NCBI RefSeq assembly: GCF_040712315.1
Contig: NC_134018.1
Coordinates: forward strand, 14,404,835 to 14,468,834
DNA length: 64,000 nucleotides
From: Castanea sativa
Taxonomy: Eukaryota > Streptophyta > Magnoliopsida > Fagales > Fagaceae
Reading direction: 5' to 3'
Positions within the stretch are counted from its first letter, which is position 1, and every line of letters begins with the position of its first letter. Positions 1-14,920 of the stretch are shown here, piece after piece. Position numbers and translations under genes: made by a program. Below the pieces are notes generated by a model, which was given only the letters and a program-made list of their open reading frames with translations, did no database searches and was not told where the DNA came from.

Positions 1-164
1 TTCTTCTTTCCTCTGACCTTTCTGCGTTTTTTTTTTTGTTGCTAATCCTAACCTCTCTACACTCTGCTCTTCTTTTCCCGCAGGTCTCTCTCTCTAACTT
101 GACCTAGTCTCCTCTCTCTGACTCACCCTTTTCATTTACCTCTTTCTTCTTTCTGGCAACGACA

Positions 165-870
165 GTGGTGCATGGGTTTGGTGGTCTGGGTTGGTTGTGG
201 ATCATGGTTATGGTGGTTGTTTGTGGTGGTTGTTGGTTGCCGGTGATGGGTTCTGGTTTGTTGTGGGTATTTTGGTGGTGGTGGATTCCGATTTGTGGTG
301 GGTTTGAGTTTTTTTATTTGGATTTTGTGGTTAGTGGTTGTCTAAGGTGGTGGTGGTGGTGGTGGGTCTGATTTGGGGTGGATTTGAAATGGAGGTGGTT
401 ATGGGTTTTGATCTAGGGTGGATTTGAAATGGAGGTGGTTATGGGTTTTGATTTAGGGTGGATTTGCAGTGAGGTGGTTATGGGTTACGAAGTGGTGATT
501 AGAATTTTTGGATTTGGGTTTTATTGATGTGGGTTTGGTTGGGTTTTGTTGCCGGTGGTGGTCACTGGGTTTTGTGGCTAGAGGTGGTTGCTGGGTTTAG
601 TGGCTGGTGATGGTGATGGTGGTTTTGGGTTCCAATATGGAATGAATATGCAATGGAGGTGGTTTTGGGTTTTGATGTGGTGGTGAGTTTTGTTGGAGGA
701 TTTGGATATTGTTAGAGCAGATTTGACTGGGTAGTAAAATTGTGTTGTGGCTCTTGTCGTAGTTAGAGTGGTTGTGGCTAATCTGAGGAGTGGTTATGGC
801 TGATCTGAGGAGAAAGAGTAAGGGAGGAGAGAAGAGTAATAGAGAGGGACAAAAAGAAGAGAGAGAAACT
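165..870. repeat. G/T-rich low-complexity tract with a 40-bp tandem repeat
   Basis: A pyrimidine-rich leader (1-165) gives way to a tract rich in tggtgg and ggttg. Within it a 40-bp unit occurs three times in tandem (about 370-409, 410-449, 450-488) with few differences. Any open frame here is Trp/Val/Gly-rich low complexity and has no recognisable domain, so I do not call a gene. It may be the inner part of a transposable element that begins outside the window. Confidence 0.6.
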
Positions 871-874
871 AATG

Positions 875-1266
875 GAGGTTAATGTTGTTTAGTGGTATTT
901 AGGGACAAAATAGTCTTTACGGACCAAATTGGTCAATTTCAGAATGTCTTGGACCTAGTTGGTATTAACTAAAACTCAGGGGTGGTTTATGGAATTTGCC
1001 CTAAGAGGTTAACGTTGTTTAGTGGTATTTAGGGACAACATAGTCTTTATGGACCAAATTGGTTAATTTTGGAATGTCTTGGACCTAGTTGGTATTAACC
1101 CTAAACTTAGGGGTAGTTTGCGGAATTTACCCTAGGAGGTTAACGTTGTTTAGTGGTATTTAGGGACAAAATAGTCTTTACGGACCAAATTGGTCAATTT
1201 TGGAATGTCTTGGACCTAGTTGGTATTAACCCAAAACTCAGGGGTGATTTGTGAAATTTACCCAAG
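875..1266. repeat. 131-bp tandem repeat, three copies
   Basis: Three adjacent copies (875-1004, 1005-1135, 1136-1266) each run from gaggttaa.gttgtttagtg to a version of gaaatttaccc. They differ by only a few substitutions per copy. No coding frame runs through them. This is a young local tandem array. Confidence 0.9.
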
Positions 1267-1310
1267 ATTTAATGTATAGAACCCACCCATTTTGTGAGAG
1301 CGTAAAGTAT

Positions 1311-2600
1311 TAGAGCACCAGCATTCGTTTTTCTAATTATATCATATTTTACCATTCCAAAAATCTACTTTATCACTTATACAATACAATTTTACAATAC
1401 CTTAACATTAAAACTTTTATTTTTCTAGTCTACTCATTAAAATAATATATCTTCACAATAAAATATATTTTTCCCTTTTTTTGTTTTTTTTTTTCCAATT
1501 TTATCCTCACACGCACCTTCTGAATCTCCATTCCTTTACTTTTCACCTTCTTCTCTTTCAGACTCCTCTTCCATCATCCACATCAACCCAACTCCTCCAC
1601 ACAACTCCTCCATCATCCATATCAACCCAGATCGGAGAAACTGGAAAAAAAAAAAATCACGTCGATCAACGCCATAGCCACCACAACGCCGATCTTCTAG
1701 ACTCCTCCTCCATCATCCATATCAACCCAACTCCTCCACACAACTCCCCCATCATCCATATCAACCCAGATTGGCTAAAAAAAAAAAAAAATCACGCCAA
1801 TCAACGCCACAGCCACCACAACGCGGATCTTCTAGACTCCTCCTCCATCATCCATATCAACCCAACTCCTCCACACAACTCCTCCATCATCGCTTTGATC
1901 AAAACCCACCTAGTATATCGCTTTGATCTTGATTTTGATTCAGCACCAAGCTTGCAGAGAGAGAGAGAATCTCGGTTTTGATTTTGATTTTGATTTTAAC
2001 CCAAACCCAAACCCAAACCCACAAACACAAACTGATTTTGATTTTGATTTTGATCTTAACCCAAACCCAAAAACCCTTGAGAATCTCGGTTTGAAGAGAA
2101 AAGGGAGTGATAGAGAGAAGGGATGAGAGAGAAGAGAGAGGATTGATCTAAAAGAGCTTCAGCGATGGATGAGGGTGAATTCGAAGATGGGTGAGGGTGA
2201 ATCCGCAGCGATGACGAGAGAGAGGGGATGAGAGAGAAGAGAGAGGCTTGATGTGAAAGAGTTTCGGAGATGGGTGAGGTGAATCGGCATGGCGAGAGAG
2301 AGTGGATGACAGAGAAGCAAGAGGCTTGGTGTGATGAAAGAGCTTCAGTGATGGAGAGACAAAGATAAGAGAAGAGAGAGAAAGGACTGATATTTTCAAT
2401 AAAATATTAATATAAATGTTTACCATTGAGCTACAATGCGATTCTATGTTTAGAATCACACTGTAACTTTATGGTATTTTTTTATATTAAATTGTTATAA
2501 AATCCAACATTTGATGGAGCACTCTTTTGGACCTAAATGGTAAACTGATTGAGGAATTTGACATAGACAAGAGTTTGGCCTATTCAATGCGGATGTTCTA
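1311..2600. mobile_element. Putative TIR element with internal tandem repeats
   Basis: The outer edges look like imperfect inverted repeats: ttagagcaccagcatt near 1311 against the reverse complement of aatgcggatgttctaa near 2585-2600. No convincing target duplication was found. Inside, a block of about 137 bp is repeated about 2.5 times (1561-1699, 1700-1834, 1835-1900), each with an A-tract and a Ser/His/Ile-rich pseudo-frame. Short ttgatttt and acccaa repeats follow at 1925-2070. No transposase frame is seen, so it would be non-autonomous. The boundaries are tentative. Confidence 0.4.
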
Positions 2601-2773
2601 AGCCTTTGCTATCAATGCAGAGTTGGCTGCAATTTATAAGAAATTTCCTGCATTCAATTTGCCTGGGCGGTTTCACACAACTACAACAGCCCCCAAATTT
2701 ATTGCAGGACAAAAAAGCTGCTATTGCTTTCAAAGAGCATATTTCAGTACTTGCCAAATTTCGTTAGTAAAGC

Positions 2774-5012
2774 TAGGAGTGTGCAAACCATGACCGAAGC
2801 CGACAACACCGACCGGCACCGACCCTCCCGCACCGCCATTGGCACCGACCGATGGAGCCGATGCCGGCGATCGGAACGTGAACGGAGCTCCGATGCCGGT
2901 GCGGTGAAGACATCGGAGATGCAAAGCAATCACCGAGTAGAGCCGAACCAAACCGAAAAAAAATAGAAATAGAGAAATATTTTTCAGATCAGGGATACGA
3001 CATCGTTTAGGTGTAAAATCTGTTTTAAATTTTTTTACTAAAACGTAGTCGTATTGGGTTATTATAAAATTTTAAAAAAAAAAAACACACACACACGGAC
3101 ACAAACGGCACCGTTTTATGTAGGTTTTCAGACTTACCCTACTATAAATTCACCCTTTCACACTGGGACCCTTAACTCTCTCTCTCGCTCTCACCTCGCC
3201 AGTCGCCTCTAGCGGTCTTGCCAGCCTGAGTCACGCCTTGCAACAGCAGCAGCAGCAGCTCACCACGGTAAGCCATCAGCCCCTCTTTTTTGGTTTGAAT
3301 GGAAATGGAGTGAGAGAGATTGTGTTTGTACAAAAGCCATCTGCCATTAACGTGTTTGTGCTTTGAGATTTTGACTTTGAGAAGATACTAGAGAGTGTTT
3401 GCTGGAGAATGTTTGCTGGAGAGTGTTTGTCTCTTTTGGAACTCCGGATAAGAACTAAGAAAGATGTAAGAAGTAAGAACTAAGAAGTGGGGAGTGGCTA
3501 GTGGTGGGGACTCATGTCTTATATGATATTTAATGGAAAGTGTTTGCTGGAGAGTGGAGAGTGTTTGTCTTTTAATGGAGAGTTTTATATGATATTTAAT
3601 GGAGAGTCTTATATGATATTTATTGGAGAGTCTTGTCTTTTATATGATTCATCATGCCTCTTGGGCCTTGGCTGCCGGCTGGACACATGTATGGACACAA
3701 AACACATTGAATTAATTTATTGGTTGACACTTGAGTTTGGATTGCTTATTACCGGGGTTCCCCACTGGGTTCAGACTGTAGAGATTCCCTACTCCCTTGA
3801 GTAATTCAATTTGGGTGTATTATTATTATTATTATTTTTTTTTTTTTTAGTTTCATCAACGATTCCTTCACTTTTGTATTGGAATTGGACATGTTTTTAT
3901 AGGGAGCTTGTAAAAGAAATGAAAATTCAGTACCTCATAATATATAGGGATTTCCTTCCAAATTTGAACAATTCCAAGCTTTTATTTTTTTATTTTTGAT
4001 AGTTTAATTTGAGGTCTAGAAAACAATTCTTGACTTCTTGTACAAATTCAAAGAAAGGAAGTACGGAGTATGCCACATCTCAAACAGGTTGGGAAAAAAA
4101 TATCTAAAATTGTTGACTTGTATGCTCAACCAACCAAACAAATATCTAAAATTGCTCATGTTAATATAATGATCTACTTTTTTTTTTTTATTCTTTTTAA
4201 AACACCTCATACCATATTATTTGTTTTATAATATACATATTATTTACATTTAAAAAAATGTAGCATGTAAAAATTGAAGTTGGCCCCCCAAATTTTGAAT
4301 CATTTCAATGGTGCTCTTAAAAGAAAGAGAAATTATATTAAAATCATATAATTTAAGAGGTTTAACAAATTAAACTATGTAGAAAATGATAAATTTTTGT
4401 ACATGTCTAATAGAACAAATACATGACTTTTATATAGTCATTATTTTCACTTGTCACTTGTCAGTTTAGTTGTTATCAATTCTTTTGCCTAAATGCTAAT
4501 TTAATTTGTATATCTTTCTTTTGGCATTTGTGGACAGTGATAAATGGTTCTGTAATACGTTATTAAGTGGATACATTAACGCTTATTGTTATTGACATTG
4601 ACAAACAAAGTGACACTAATGATATTATATGCTACATGATAGTATTTTGGGAGTTGAACTCTTATTGAAGCAATTTCAAAATATTTTTGCATGGTGAATT
4701 AAATGAAAAAATTTGGATCATTATGTGAACAGATTTTTTGCACAGGTTTTGGAATATGTTTTTCTTGAACAGGTTGATATATTGATATTAGGCTTGAAAG
4801 CCCAATTTTTTTATTATTAAAAAAATAATTTTTTTTTTAATATTTCAAACCGACCAAACCGACTAAACCGCACCGCAAAAAACCGACCGCTATAGGTCGG
4901 AAAACCGACCTTAGGCGGTATGCATCGGTATCAATTATAAAAAAACCGATCTCTATCGGTTCGGTAATAAATTTAGAAAAAAACCGCCATTACCGAACCG
5001 CGCACACCCCTA
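2774..5012. mobile_element. Non-autonomous hAT element (2.24 kb) with 8-bp TSD
   Basis: The left end taggagtgtgc matches the reverse complement of the right end gcacacccctaa (TAGGRGTGTGC), the usual hAT terminal form. The 8-bp target duplication agtaaagc is exact at 2766-2773 and 5013-5020. Both subterminal zones are packed with ccgac/accgac motifs (2800-2960 and 4848-4995), as expected for transposase-binding repeats. No transposase frame survives. A TATA-like actataaattc near 3145, a CAG/CTC-rich leader and a possible splice donor (cacggtaagc near 3265) suggest that the promoter and 5' leader exon of an autonomous parent were kept. Confidence 0.88.
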
Positions 5013-5020
5013 AGTAAAGC

Positions 5021-6200
5021 CCATGAGAGATTTCAGTAGTTGAGAAGTAAATACCTCAGTACAAAAGGCTAAATACGTTGAGATGTGTAGCCTATTGGAG
5101 GCACTCCATGCTTTTTGCAGCTAAATCAAGCTACTATTTAGAATTTAGATCTTGTCCGTCCAAATCCCAAGAACCCCCATCAAAAAAAAAAAAAAAAAAC
5201 CCAAGAACCCATTTTCTGCTTCTGCTTTTGATAAAGATATCCAACTACTTCGTGGATCTACCACTCAAGATTTTATATTATGTACCTCCAAAAATTGTTA
5301 ATGTTAATCTTAATTTGTACATTGAACACGTAGAAACCTAAAATATTAAAAGTGAAAAAACTTGACGTGAAAATTTTCTTCTTTCTTTCTGGTCCACAAC
5401 CCAGTGGAAAATAGACCACCTTGGCCATTAAGCCATGTTTTTGATTGTCTACACTCCAACCTCAATCTTACATGTCTCCTGAATTTTATATAGAATTATA
5501 TCTTAAACAAAAATAATAATAATAAAAAGAGAGTTACCTACGTCTTTTTCAATATATATATATAAGGAAATATTAATAGATGCTTTAAAAGTATTTATTA
5601 GTGAGCTATTTTAGAAAAATTTAAATAAAAAATAATTTTTTCTATTTTTATAAAAATAATATCAAAACTTTTTAAAAATAATTTGTTAATAATTCCTTTA
5701 AAAGTACCCATCATCATAACTTAAAAAAAAAAATCCTCAAAAAGTATTCTTTATCCAACTAACCCCATGAAAGAAAATTTTCAGATACAAGTTGATTCCA
5801 CCAGACATCTATGGCCACACAAGGCTTGTTGGGCTTCTTTAAATGCTTCCAACATTATTAGGTGAATTAATAAAGTCTTTAATTTCTTGGAAGAGAGAGA
5901 GTGCTACGAACCAATCAATAAAGTCTGCTTCAACTTTTAAGAAAGAGAGTCCCAACTCAACCTCCAACTCCCAACTCCCAACCACTCCCTGACTTTTCTG
6001 CTCCTTTGAAATTATAGCGGCCCCAAACAAGTCCTCATGCAAAGTGTAAATTTTCGGAAACAAATGCTAGTCGGCTTCAACTTTTTATAAAGTGTTCCAA
6101 CTAATCCCACTAATTGGTACCAATTCTTGAGTTAATTACTTAATTCACATTGTAGAAAGAAGTTTTTTAACAACATTGAAATCTGAGTACTGATTATCAT
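5021..6200. other. AT-rich intergenic sequence, no gene seen
   Basis: No frame with family resemblance or splice logic was found on either strand. It holds A-tracts (5180-5200, 5725-5735) and short AT repeats. Confidence 0.6.
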
Positions 6201-6224
6201 TGCTAGAAGCTTCCAGCTGCTACA

Positions 6225-6420
6225 AGTGGTCTTATAAATGCAACAACAAACATATTTAGCGTTTTTCAGCAAAACTGAAAAAAAAAAAAAAATTGAAACG
6301 CAAAACTGAGACAGAACTGAAAAAAAAAAAAAAAAAACTGAAACGCAAAACATGTAAAACGTGTTTGCTATAGTATTTTTCAGTTTTTAATTTTTAGCAA
6401 ACTAAACTTTTTTTTTTTCC
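6225..6420. repeat. Degenerate MITE-like sequence with aaactga repeats
   Basis: Sequence such as gcaaaactga, long A-runs and tagtatttttcag resembles the MITE family seen more completely at 21012-21251. The ends are not clear. It lies about 0.7 kb downstream of the stop codon of SRLK-1. Confidence 0.35.
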
Positions 6421-7125
6421 TTTTTTGTCTCAGTTTTTTTATATAAATAATTTAATTCTTAAGTTCTTAAAAATAAATTAGCTTTTAATTTTTTTAACAA
6501 ATTTAATATGAAAGTTTTTTAAAAAACCATATCTTGTGATAAATACTATTCAAATAAGCTACCCAAAAAAATTGCAAAAAGAGACAATTTTAGGCATTTT
6601 CTAGCAAACAAGATTGTGGAATGTACTTCACTCTTTAACTCGTGTGAGACCAATTTGATTGACCACTCCGAATATCAGTCCAGGGTACTCCTTAGACTTT
6701 TCTGAAAACCGCTTGTTATACATTTAACTTAAAGAAAATAAGAGAATGGTATATTTTGGGTTAGTGACAAAAGGCACTCATCTGGGCCAAACCATGTGCA
6801 CTGGAAATACAATACAGGGGACAATGTGGTTCTCTGTATATGACCCACAAACTGTATGGCCTTTGCGCCAAACTTCAATTCATTTTGGACAAACATTGTA
6901 TCAGGTCTAAACAAGCTCCATCCGGAAAATCATGAAAAGCATTGGTCCATTTGTTGTGAAATAAGGCATTTTACGACATGGCACAAATAATTAAACATCA
7001 GTAAGTTAAACACATTCAGGGGGGAAAAAAAGTGACATCAATATTGCACTATAGGTTACAAAATTATAGCAAGAAACAATACTCTGGATAGGTGATGCAT
7101 GATCACACACCTATGAAAACAATCA

Positions 7126-10203
<3,078 letters not shown>

Positions 10204-10620
10204 TGATTCCTAGTTCTTGACCTCTTTCGTTCCTAATAATTAAGGACCATTAGAGAGGCATAAACCCTGAACGACACGGCAGTTGACTTGGACGCATGTC
10301 TTCCGGAAAAGAAGACAACTCTTCTTGTGTTACAAAATGAAGGGACCTACTTTAAAAGTGACTCATGAGTTGAAATTTTCTGATTTCAAGCAAAGGAAAG
10401 AACAAAGATTTTTTTTTTTTTTGGGCTGACGTGACAATACATTTTTCATTATTTATTGTTATATATAAACACCATACTCTATTATGATTAGTATGTAATA
10501 TATCATAAAAAAAAGTATGTAATATAAGTGGTATTAATGTTAGATTTAGATAAATATTATATTACACTAATCACAAGGAATTGTGAAAAATATTATATTT
10601 ATAATTAATCTTATTATTTT
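10204..10620 (-). promoter_or_regulatory. 5' flank of SRLK-1
   Basis: The region upstream of the SRLK-1 start holds a weak minus-strand TATA-like stretch (ttatatata near 10460-10468) about 260 bp from the ATG. A TTGAC W-box core lies near 10285 on the plus strand. Neither is proof of a promoter. Confidence 0.3.
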
Positions 10621-11600
10621 TGTGGGTTTTAATTAACTCAATTGATAAAGTCTTTTATTATCTAATAAGAGATTTAAAATTTAATTTTCATTTACACTAA
10701 AAATTAATTGATATCTTACATTAAATGATAAAAAGTAATTGTGAGGGCAGAAGAGTTAGAATATATTATTGGGCCTTGGGCTTGGTCCGAGGGTACTGAC
10801 TCGTCCAAGGAGGGTTTAGTAGTAATAAGGATACCGAGCTTAAAAACCCACCAGCAAACTATTGCAAAAGAGGTTGATGGGAATGGTCCGAGGAGGGGCA
10901 TCCCCTCGGATAAATGAAGTAAATATCATATGGTGCGCTATGACGTTTAGAAGGGAACTCTAGAAGGTCTGATGGATGAAGATGTGTTTTACAAGAGTAC
11001 AGAGAGAAAGAATGAATGAGAAATATCTTAGAAAAACTGCTACCACCGCATTAAAGACTCTGCACCTACCTCTCTAGCCGCATTAATGGAGAAATGACTC
11101 CTAAACAGTAGAGATTATCCTTACAGCTATGGTTTGAAGTCTTCAAGAGAGTGGGGGATGTGACAAGTATCTAGATGGGTGATCTAGTCCATATGTGGAA
11201 GATGGTGGTAAGAAGGAGGATGATATAAAAGGAAAAGAAAGACATTCAAGGAAGGGGGATGGAAGAAGAAAGAGTAAAAAAAAACTGTACATCATCAATT
11301 GTAATCTATCTTTAGAACAAGGAAAAACAATATAAGTTGTCTTCGGCATACGTCCGAGAAGAATCTCCTTTACATAAACAATTCGTTGCATGTGAGTCAC
11401 GGATCTAGCCCTTCATCTTTGTTATTCAATATCTATAAAACATAAGTTTCAGACCCATACTCTACAAATTTCATTGTATTGGGCTTTTTGGGCCTGTTCC
11501 CTTCACACTGTTGGGTTCGGGTGCGAATTGTGATCTTACAGTAATCATTATGGAATGGATGCCATAGATTAAAATTCTATAATATCTATAAAAAAAAAAT
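10621..11600 (+). mobile_element. tRNA-derived SINE, degenerate, split by a solo LTR
   Basis: The first half (10621-10739) matches the better preserved SINE at 58900-59050 from its tgtgggttt head through the A-box region and internal acactaaaaattaattg. The second half resumes at 11541 (aatggatgccatag.ttaaaa) and ends in an A-tract near 11600. The interruption at 10740-11540 is the solo LTR listed separately. Confidence 0.75.
10740..11540 (+). mobile_element. Solo LTR (801 bp), TSD GTAAT
   Basis: It starts tgtgagggcag and ends gatcttaca, and is flanked by identical 5-bp duplications gtaat (10735-10739, 11541-11545). It shares a head with ttgggcctt, a core with cttcggcatacgtccgag and a tail with the LTR at 48382-49136, in the same orientation. 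There is no internal domain, so it is a recombination remnant. It sits inside a SINE. Confidence 0.92.
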
Positions 11601-11609
11601 CTTATTATT

Positions 11610-12070
11610 TTTTATAAACCATTGTTTGTATCGTTTATGGGGGAAGGTGGTGTCGGTAATATTACCCATATCAAATTATTGCAAAAATGTTAAAAGAATA
11701 ATATTGGGAATACAAAAAAAATTTCACAATCATATTCACCACTGTTTATGTAGTAAAATGTGATTAAAATAATATTACTTTCACATAGCTTTACTACTAA
11801 CATTACTTTATTAACACCAAATTATAATATGTTATTTCAATAATTGCGAAAAAAGTTTTAAAAAAGTTGTATTTCCGCAGAATTGTTGTTATAAATGTTT
11901 TTCCAGAGCTACTAATTGAAGTATTGAACATTAGTTAATCAAAATTTAATAATTCAAGAAAAAAGTAAGTGATTGTAGTCCTAATAGTATGATGCACTAA
12001 TCTAAATCTGACCACTCCCACAAAATTGCAACTTAAAAAATTGCAACGGATTTTCAATGACTATAATATA
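11610..12070. other. AT-rich intergenic sequence, nothing recognised
   Basis: No gene, RNA or clear repeat structure was identified. Confidence 0.5.
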
Positions 12071-12079
12071 ACTTAACCC

Positions 12080-12330
12080 CTATATTACGTTTAGATACTT
12101 GAATTTGGATTTGGATTTGAAATGCCTTAATTCCAAATCCATAAATATTTAAGTATGCCATATAGATTTTTAAAATTCTATGGGTTTATAAGTTATTTCA
12201 AATTATAGGATTTTAAAGTTAAAAATCCTCGGTGGATTTGTCAAATTCAAATTCTTGATTTTTTGTAAATTATCCGGACAAGGTATTTAGATTTTAATCA
12301 CCCAAATTCTACCGTCCAAACACAACATTA
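12080..12330. mobile_element. Putative Tourist-like MITE
   Basis: Edges cgtttagatacttgaatttgg and ccaaattctaccgtccaaacac are imperfect inverted repeats, with TTA on both outer sides. The interior is built from aaatcca/tggattt motifs on both strands. No coding capacity. Boundaries are approximate. Confidence 0.4.
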
Positions 12331-12739
12331 GGGTTTAGTGGTGTGGTTGACTCTTGCCTAGGGCTTGGTTAGCACAAAAATCAGATTGTAGATTCTAGCA
12401 ATTTTGCAACTGTCCTTCCTGCTCATTCTAGATTCTCCGATGTAGCATAATTTTGCAATTGTTCACGAAGGGATAAAATCAAAATTTAAAAATAATAAGA
12501 AATAGCAATGTTGTTTAAACCATCTGATGAACATGAAATTTATTTTTAAATAAAATTAAGAGATATAAAGAACATGCTGAATGGACCATCCAATCAAAAG
12601 ATCAAATCACATAAAGATCAACGGTTAATATGCATTCTAACATGTTAAGGAATAAACCATGTGATTATGTGTAGTTAATTTTGATTGTTTCTTAATTGAT
12701 TAATTAGGAATAATTTCATGTCAAATTCCCCATTGGTTT

Positions 12740-13770
12740 TGATGTCGGAAAAAATCTGCAATTTAATTTTTGTTATTTATTAATTTTGATATTTTTATGT
12801 AATTTTGATATTTTTAGGTTTAGGGTTATTATTTCCTTGATTTTGGGTGAATTTAGTACATTTTAAGTCAAGTTGAGGTCCTATTATGGTAGGGTATCAA
12901 TTAAGATCTATTTTAGAATATGTTTTATTGTCAGTCAAATTTTATGAAGCCTTTAAATAGGCCTCAACCGGTAAACGAAATTGAAATTGAAATTCTATTT
13001 AATAAAAATTTCAGACTTTTGTCTCTTAACTATTTTTGTGGATTCCAACAACTCTCCTTATAAATTTAAGGAACTCTTGTGGATTCAAGGTTATTTTAAA
13101 AGTAAATGTGTTTTGGTTTTTTGTGGCTTTCGCATGCATTAATTGGTATCAGACCCTTATTCTTACCCTGGGCTGATGACTAATAAACATGACGGTAGTA
13201 GTTCTAGTAATGGGGAAGGTTGTCAAAGGTTTTGTAGTTAAATTGGTACCTTCCCATGTATAAAGTGCTTGGGTCTAGGGGGAAAAGTGTTCGAGCTGCG
13301 GAGTTAGCAGCATGTTGTAATTATTTCTAAAAAAAAAAAAAAAGTAATGGGAAAGGTTAAAGGACTAAAGGACATGTTCTTAGGAACAAATTCCTTTAGA
13401 TTCAACAATAAACCTTGTAAGGACTACGCGAACAACATCAAGTAGTCACTGCCCTTCTTGCTAGGGAATCCTGCAACGGCAACACCAATCAATCTAATCA
13501 TAGATGCATCCCTAAATACAACAAATTCAATGGAGAGATGCGTAAGTTGGACTTTATTAATTAGATTCTTGATTTGCAAGAATATTTTAATTATTGAGAA
13601 GATGTGATGAAGAAAAATTAAGACTTGCGTCTAATAAATTGGATAATGATGCGGTTGAATGGTGGGATGACATACATATTAATATAAAGTGTCGAGCTAA
13701 GCATAAAATTCTTTCTTGGCATTAAATGAAAAAGATGTTGGTTGATTTCTTGGCATAAATTTTTTTTTTT
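12740..13770 (+). mobile_element. Ty3/gypsy 5' LTR, PBS and gag fragment
   Basis: An LTR of about 400 bp (12740-13138) runs from tgatgtcgg to cgcatgca. It is followed by a primer-binding site ttggtatcaga (about 13143-13153) of the initiator-Met type. Downstream is a broken gag: a plus-strand frame near 13615-13750 reads KLDNDAVEWWDDIHI, a Retrotrans_gag signature with the same W-W-D/E core as the element at 22563-24466. A SINE (13222-13342) is inserted between PBS and gag. Everything 3' of gag, and the second LTR, is missing. Confidence 0.75.
13222..13342 (+). mobile_element. tRNA-derived SINE with long TSD
   Basis: It contains an A-box-like ttgtagttaaattgg and a B-box-like gtgttcgagc and ends in a 15-A tail. 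It is flanked by a 16-bp near-perfect duplication (agtaatggggaaggtt at 13206-13221, agtaatgggaaaggtt at 13343-13358). The head, A-tail and long target duplication are those of a SINE mobilised by LINE machinery. It belongs to a different family from the SINE at 58900. Confidence 0.8.
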
Positions 13771-13922
13771 TTTGCTAGACGCGTACCCATCATTGTTCAT
13801 GTGATTTTAGGCCAATGAACAGAGATTTTAGGCGTGAACAGTATTTTTTACATATTAAAAAATTATTTTGCTACAGTGTTTTTCAGTTTTTCAATTTTCA
13901 GTTGTAGCCAAATGAACCCTTA
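13770..13922 (-). mobile_element. MITE fragment, aaactgaaaa family
   Basis: The right part, with tgctacagtgtttttcag and gtagccaaatgaaccct, matches in reverse the MITE at 21012-21251. The left end is truncated in a T-tract. Confidence 0.5.
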
Positions 13923-14002
13923 GAGTGGTTTTGAGCTGTGTTTGGCAAAAACATAGCTACGCCAGCCGCGTTTCCCAAATGCAACTCACATGAAATCTCT
14001 AG

Positions 14003-14232
14003 AGGCTTGGTTTGGATAGCGTTGAACGTGTCTGCATTCAGTGCTTTCCACCTTTTTTTTTTTTTTCTCGTTTCTGCTGCAGGGGACAGCGTGCACTATG
14101 CACGTATCGTGCGCACACTGTTCACCTACTTTTCAGTAATTTTTTTATTAAAAATGAGTTGCGCAATACTATTCACACATTTAAAAATTATTTTGTTATA
14201 GTGTTTTTAGTTTTCAGTTGTATCCAAATGGA
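14003..14232 (-). mobile_element. MITE, same family in reverse
   Basis: Begins near ggcttggtttggatagcg and ends near gtatccaaatgga, forming short inverted ends. The interior has tgttcacctacttttcagtaa and ttttagttttcag in the reverse of the 21-kb copy. No coding capacity. Confidence 0.6.
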
Positions 14233-14239
14233 TTCTCAT

Positions 14240-14470
14240 ATTTGTGGGTTGGGCTTTGGCCGCGTTTTAAAAACGCGGCTATAGGCCCATCCGATTTTAT
14301 TTTATTTAAATATGTCCTAAAGCCGCGTTTAAAATACCCGGCTATAAATATACCCACAGCTGCGTTTTCTATAAATGCGGCTACGACTGTATACCTAAGC
14401 TGCGTTTTTAAAACGCGGTTTTAAAAAATTCCTATAGCCGCGTTTTAAAAACACGTCTGTCTACAGATTT
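14240..14470. repeat. CACTA-like subterminal repeat cluster (gccgcgtttt)
   Basis: At least five copies of agccgcgttt or its complement aaacgcggct occur here, several as palindromes such as ccgcgttttaaaaacgcgg. A similar cluster is at 21385-21545. Dense short subterminal repeats on both strands are typical of CACTA elements. No CACTA terminus is visible at this side. Confidence 0.55.
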
Positions 14471-14483
14471 GATATAAAAAAAA

Positions 14484-14812
14484 AAAAAAAAACCCCCAGA
14501 GATCTCTTATCCGATTTCTCACCTTCCTCTCACTCTCTCCCTTTGACTCCCAAACCCTCACCGCCATCCACCCCTCTCTACCATCGATCCTCCTCACCGT
14601 GCCGCTGCCGACGAAGCCCAGGCCTCCATTACCGGCGCTGCCAATCTCACCTAGTAGCGCCGTCGCTTCCCACAATCTTCCAAGCTAGTCTCGCCGCCCT
14701 TCCTTGGGTCTCTCTCTCTCTCTCTAAGACCTTCTCAATCTCACTCTAAACACTCTCTCCAAGTCTCAATCTCACTCAAGACACTCACAATCCACCTTAC
14801 TGTAAGTTTTTT
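14484..14812 (+). other. Leader-like CT-rich sequence upstream of FPGS fragment
   Basis: This resembles a plant 5' untranslated exon: CT- and CCG-rich, then a tctctc run, ending at a plausible donor (cttactgtaagttt near 14801-14812). A base A at a spliced exon end would complete an ATG with the TG opening the next exon (14921). Whether it originally belonged to the FPGS gene is not established. Confidence 0.4.
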
Positions 14813-14920
14813 TAATTTTAATTTTTTTTTTGTTTTGATTTTTGGTTTAGGGTTTCGATTTTGGGTATTTCTATGACATGGTGTCTTTTATCTGATAAAT
14901 ATGTGGCTGTTGATGTTCAG

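Noticed and set aside
165..371. 68-codon frame rich in Trp, Gly and Val
   Set aside because: Product of the G/T-rich repeat; no domain, no splice context, no paralog.
1481..1981. 166-codon frame rich in Ser, His and Asn
   Set aside because: Follows the 137-bp tandem repeat almost exactly, so it is repeat-derived.
2148..2459. 103-codon minus-strand frame
   Set aside because: Runs through ga-rich repeats of the 1.3-2.6 kb element; no domain.
14012..14284. 90-codon frame next to the FPGS fragment
   Set aside because: Lies in a MITE and the CACTA-like repeat cluster.
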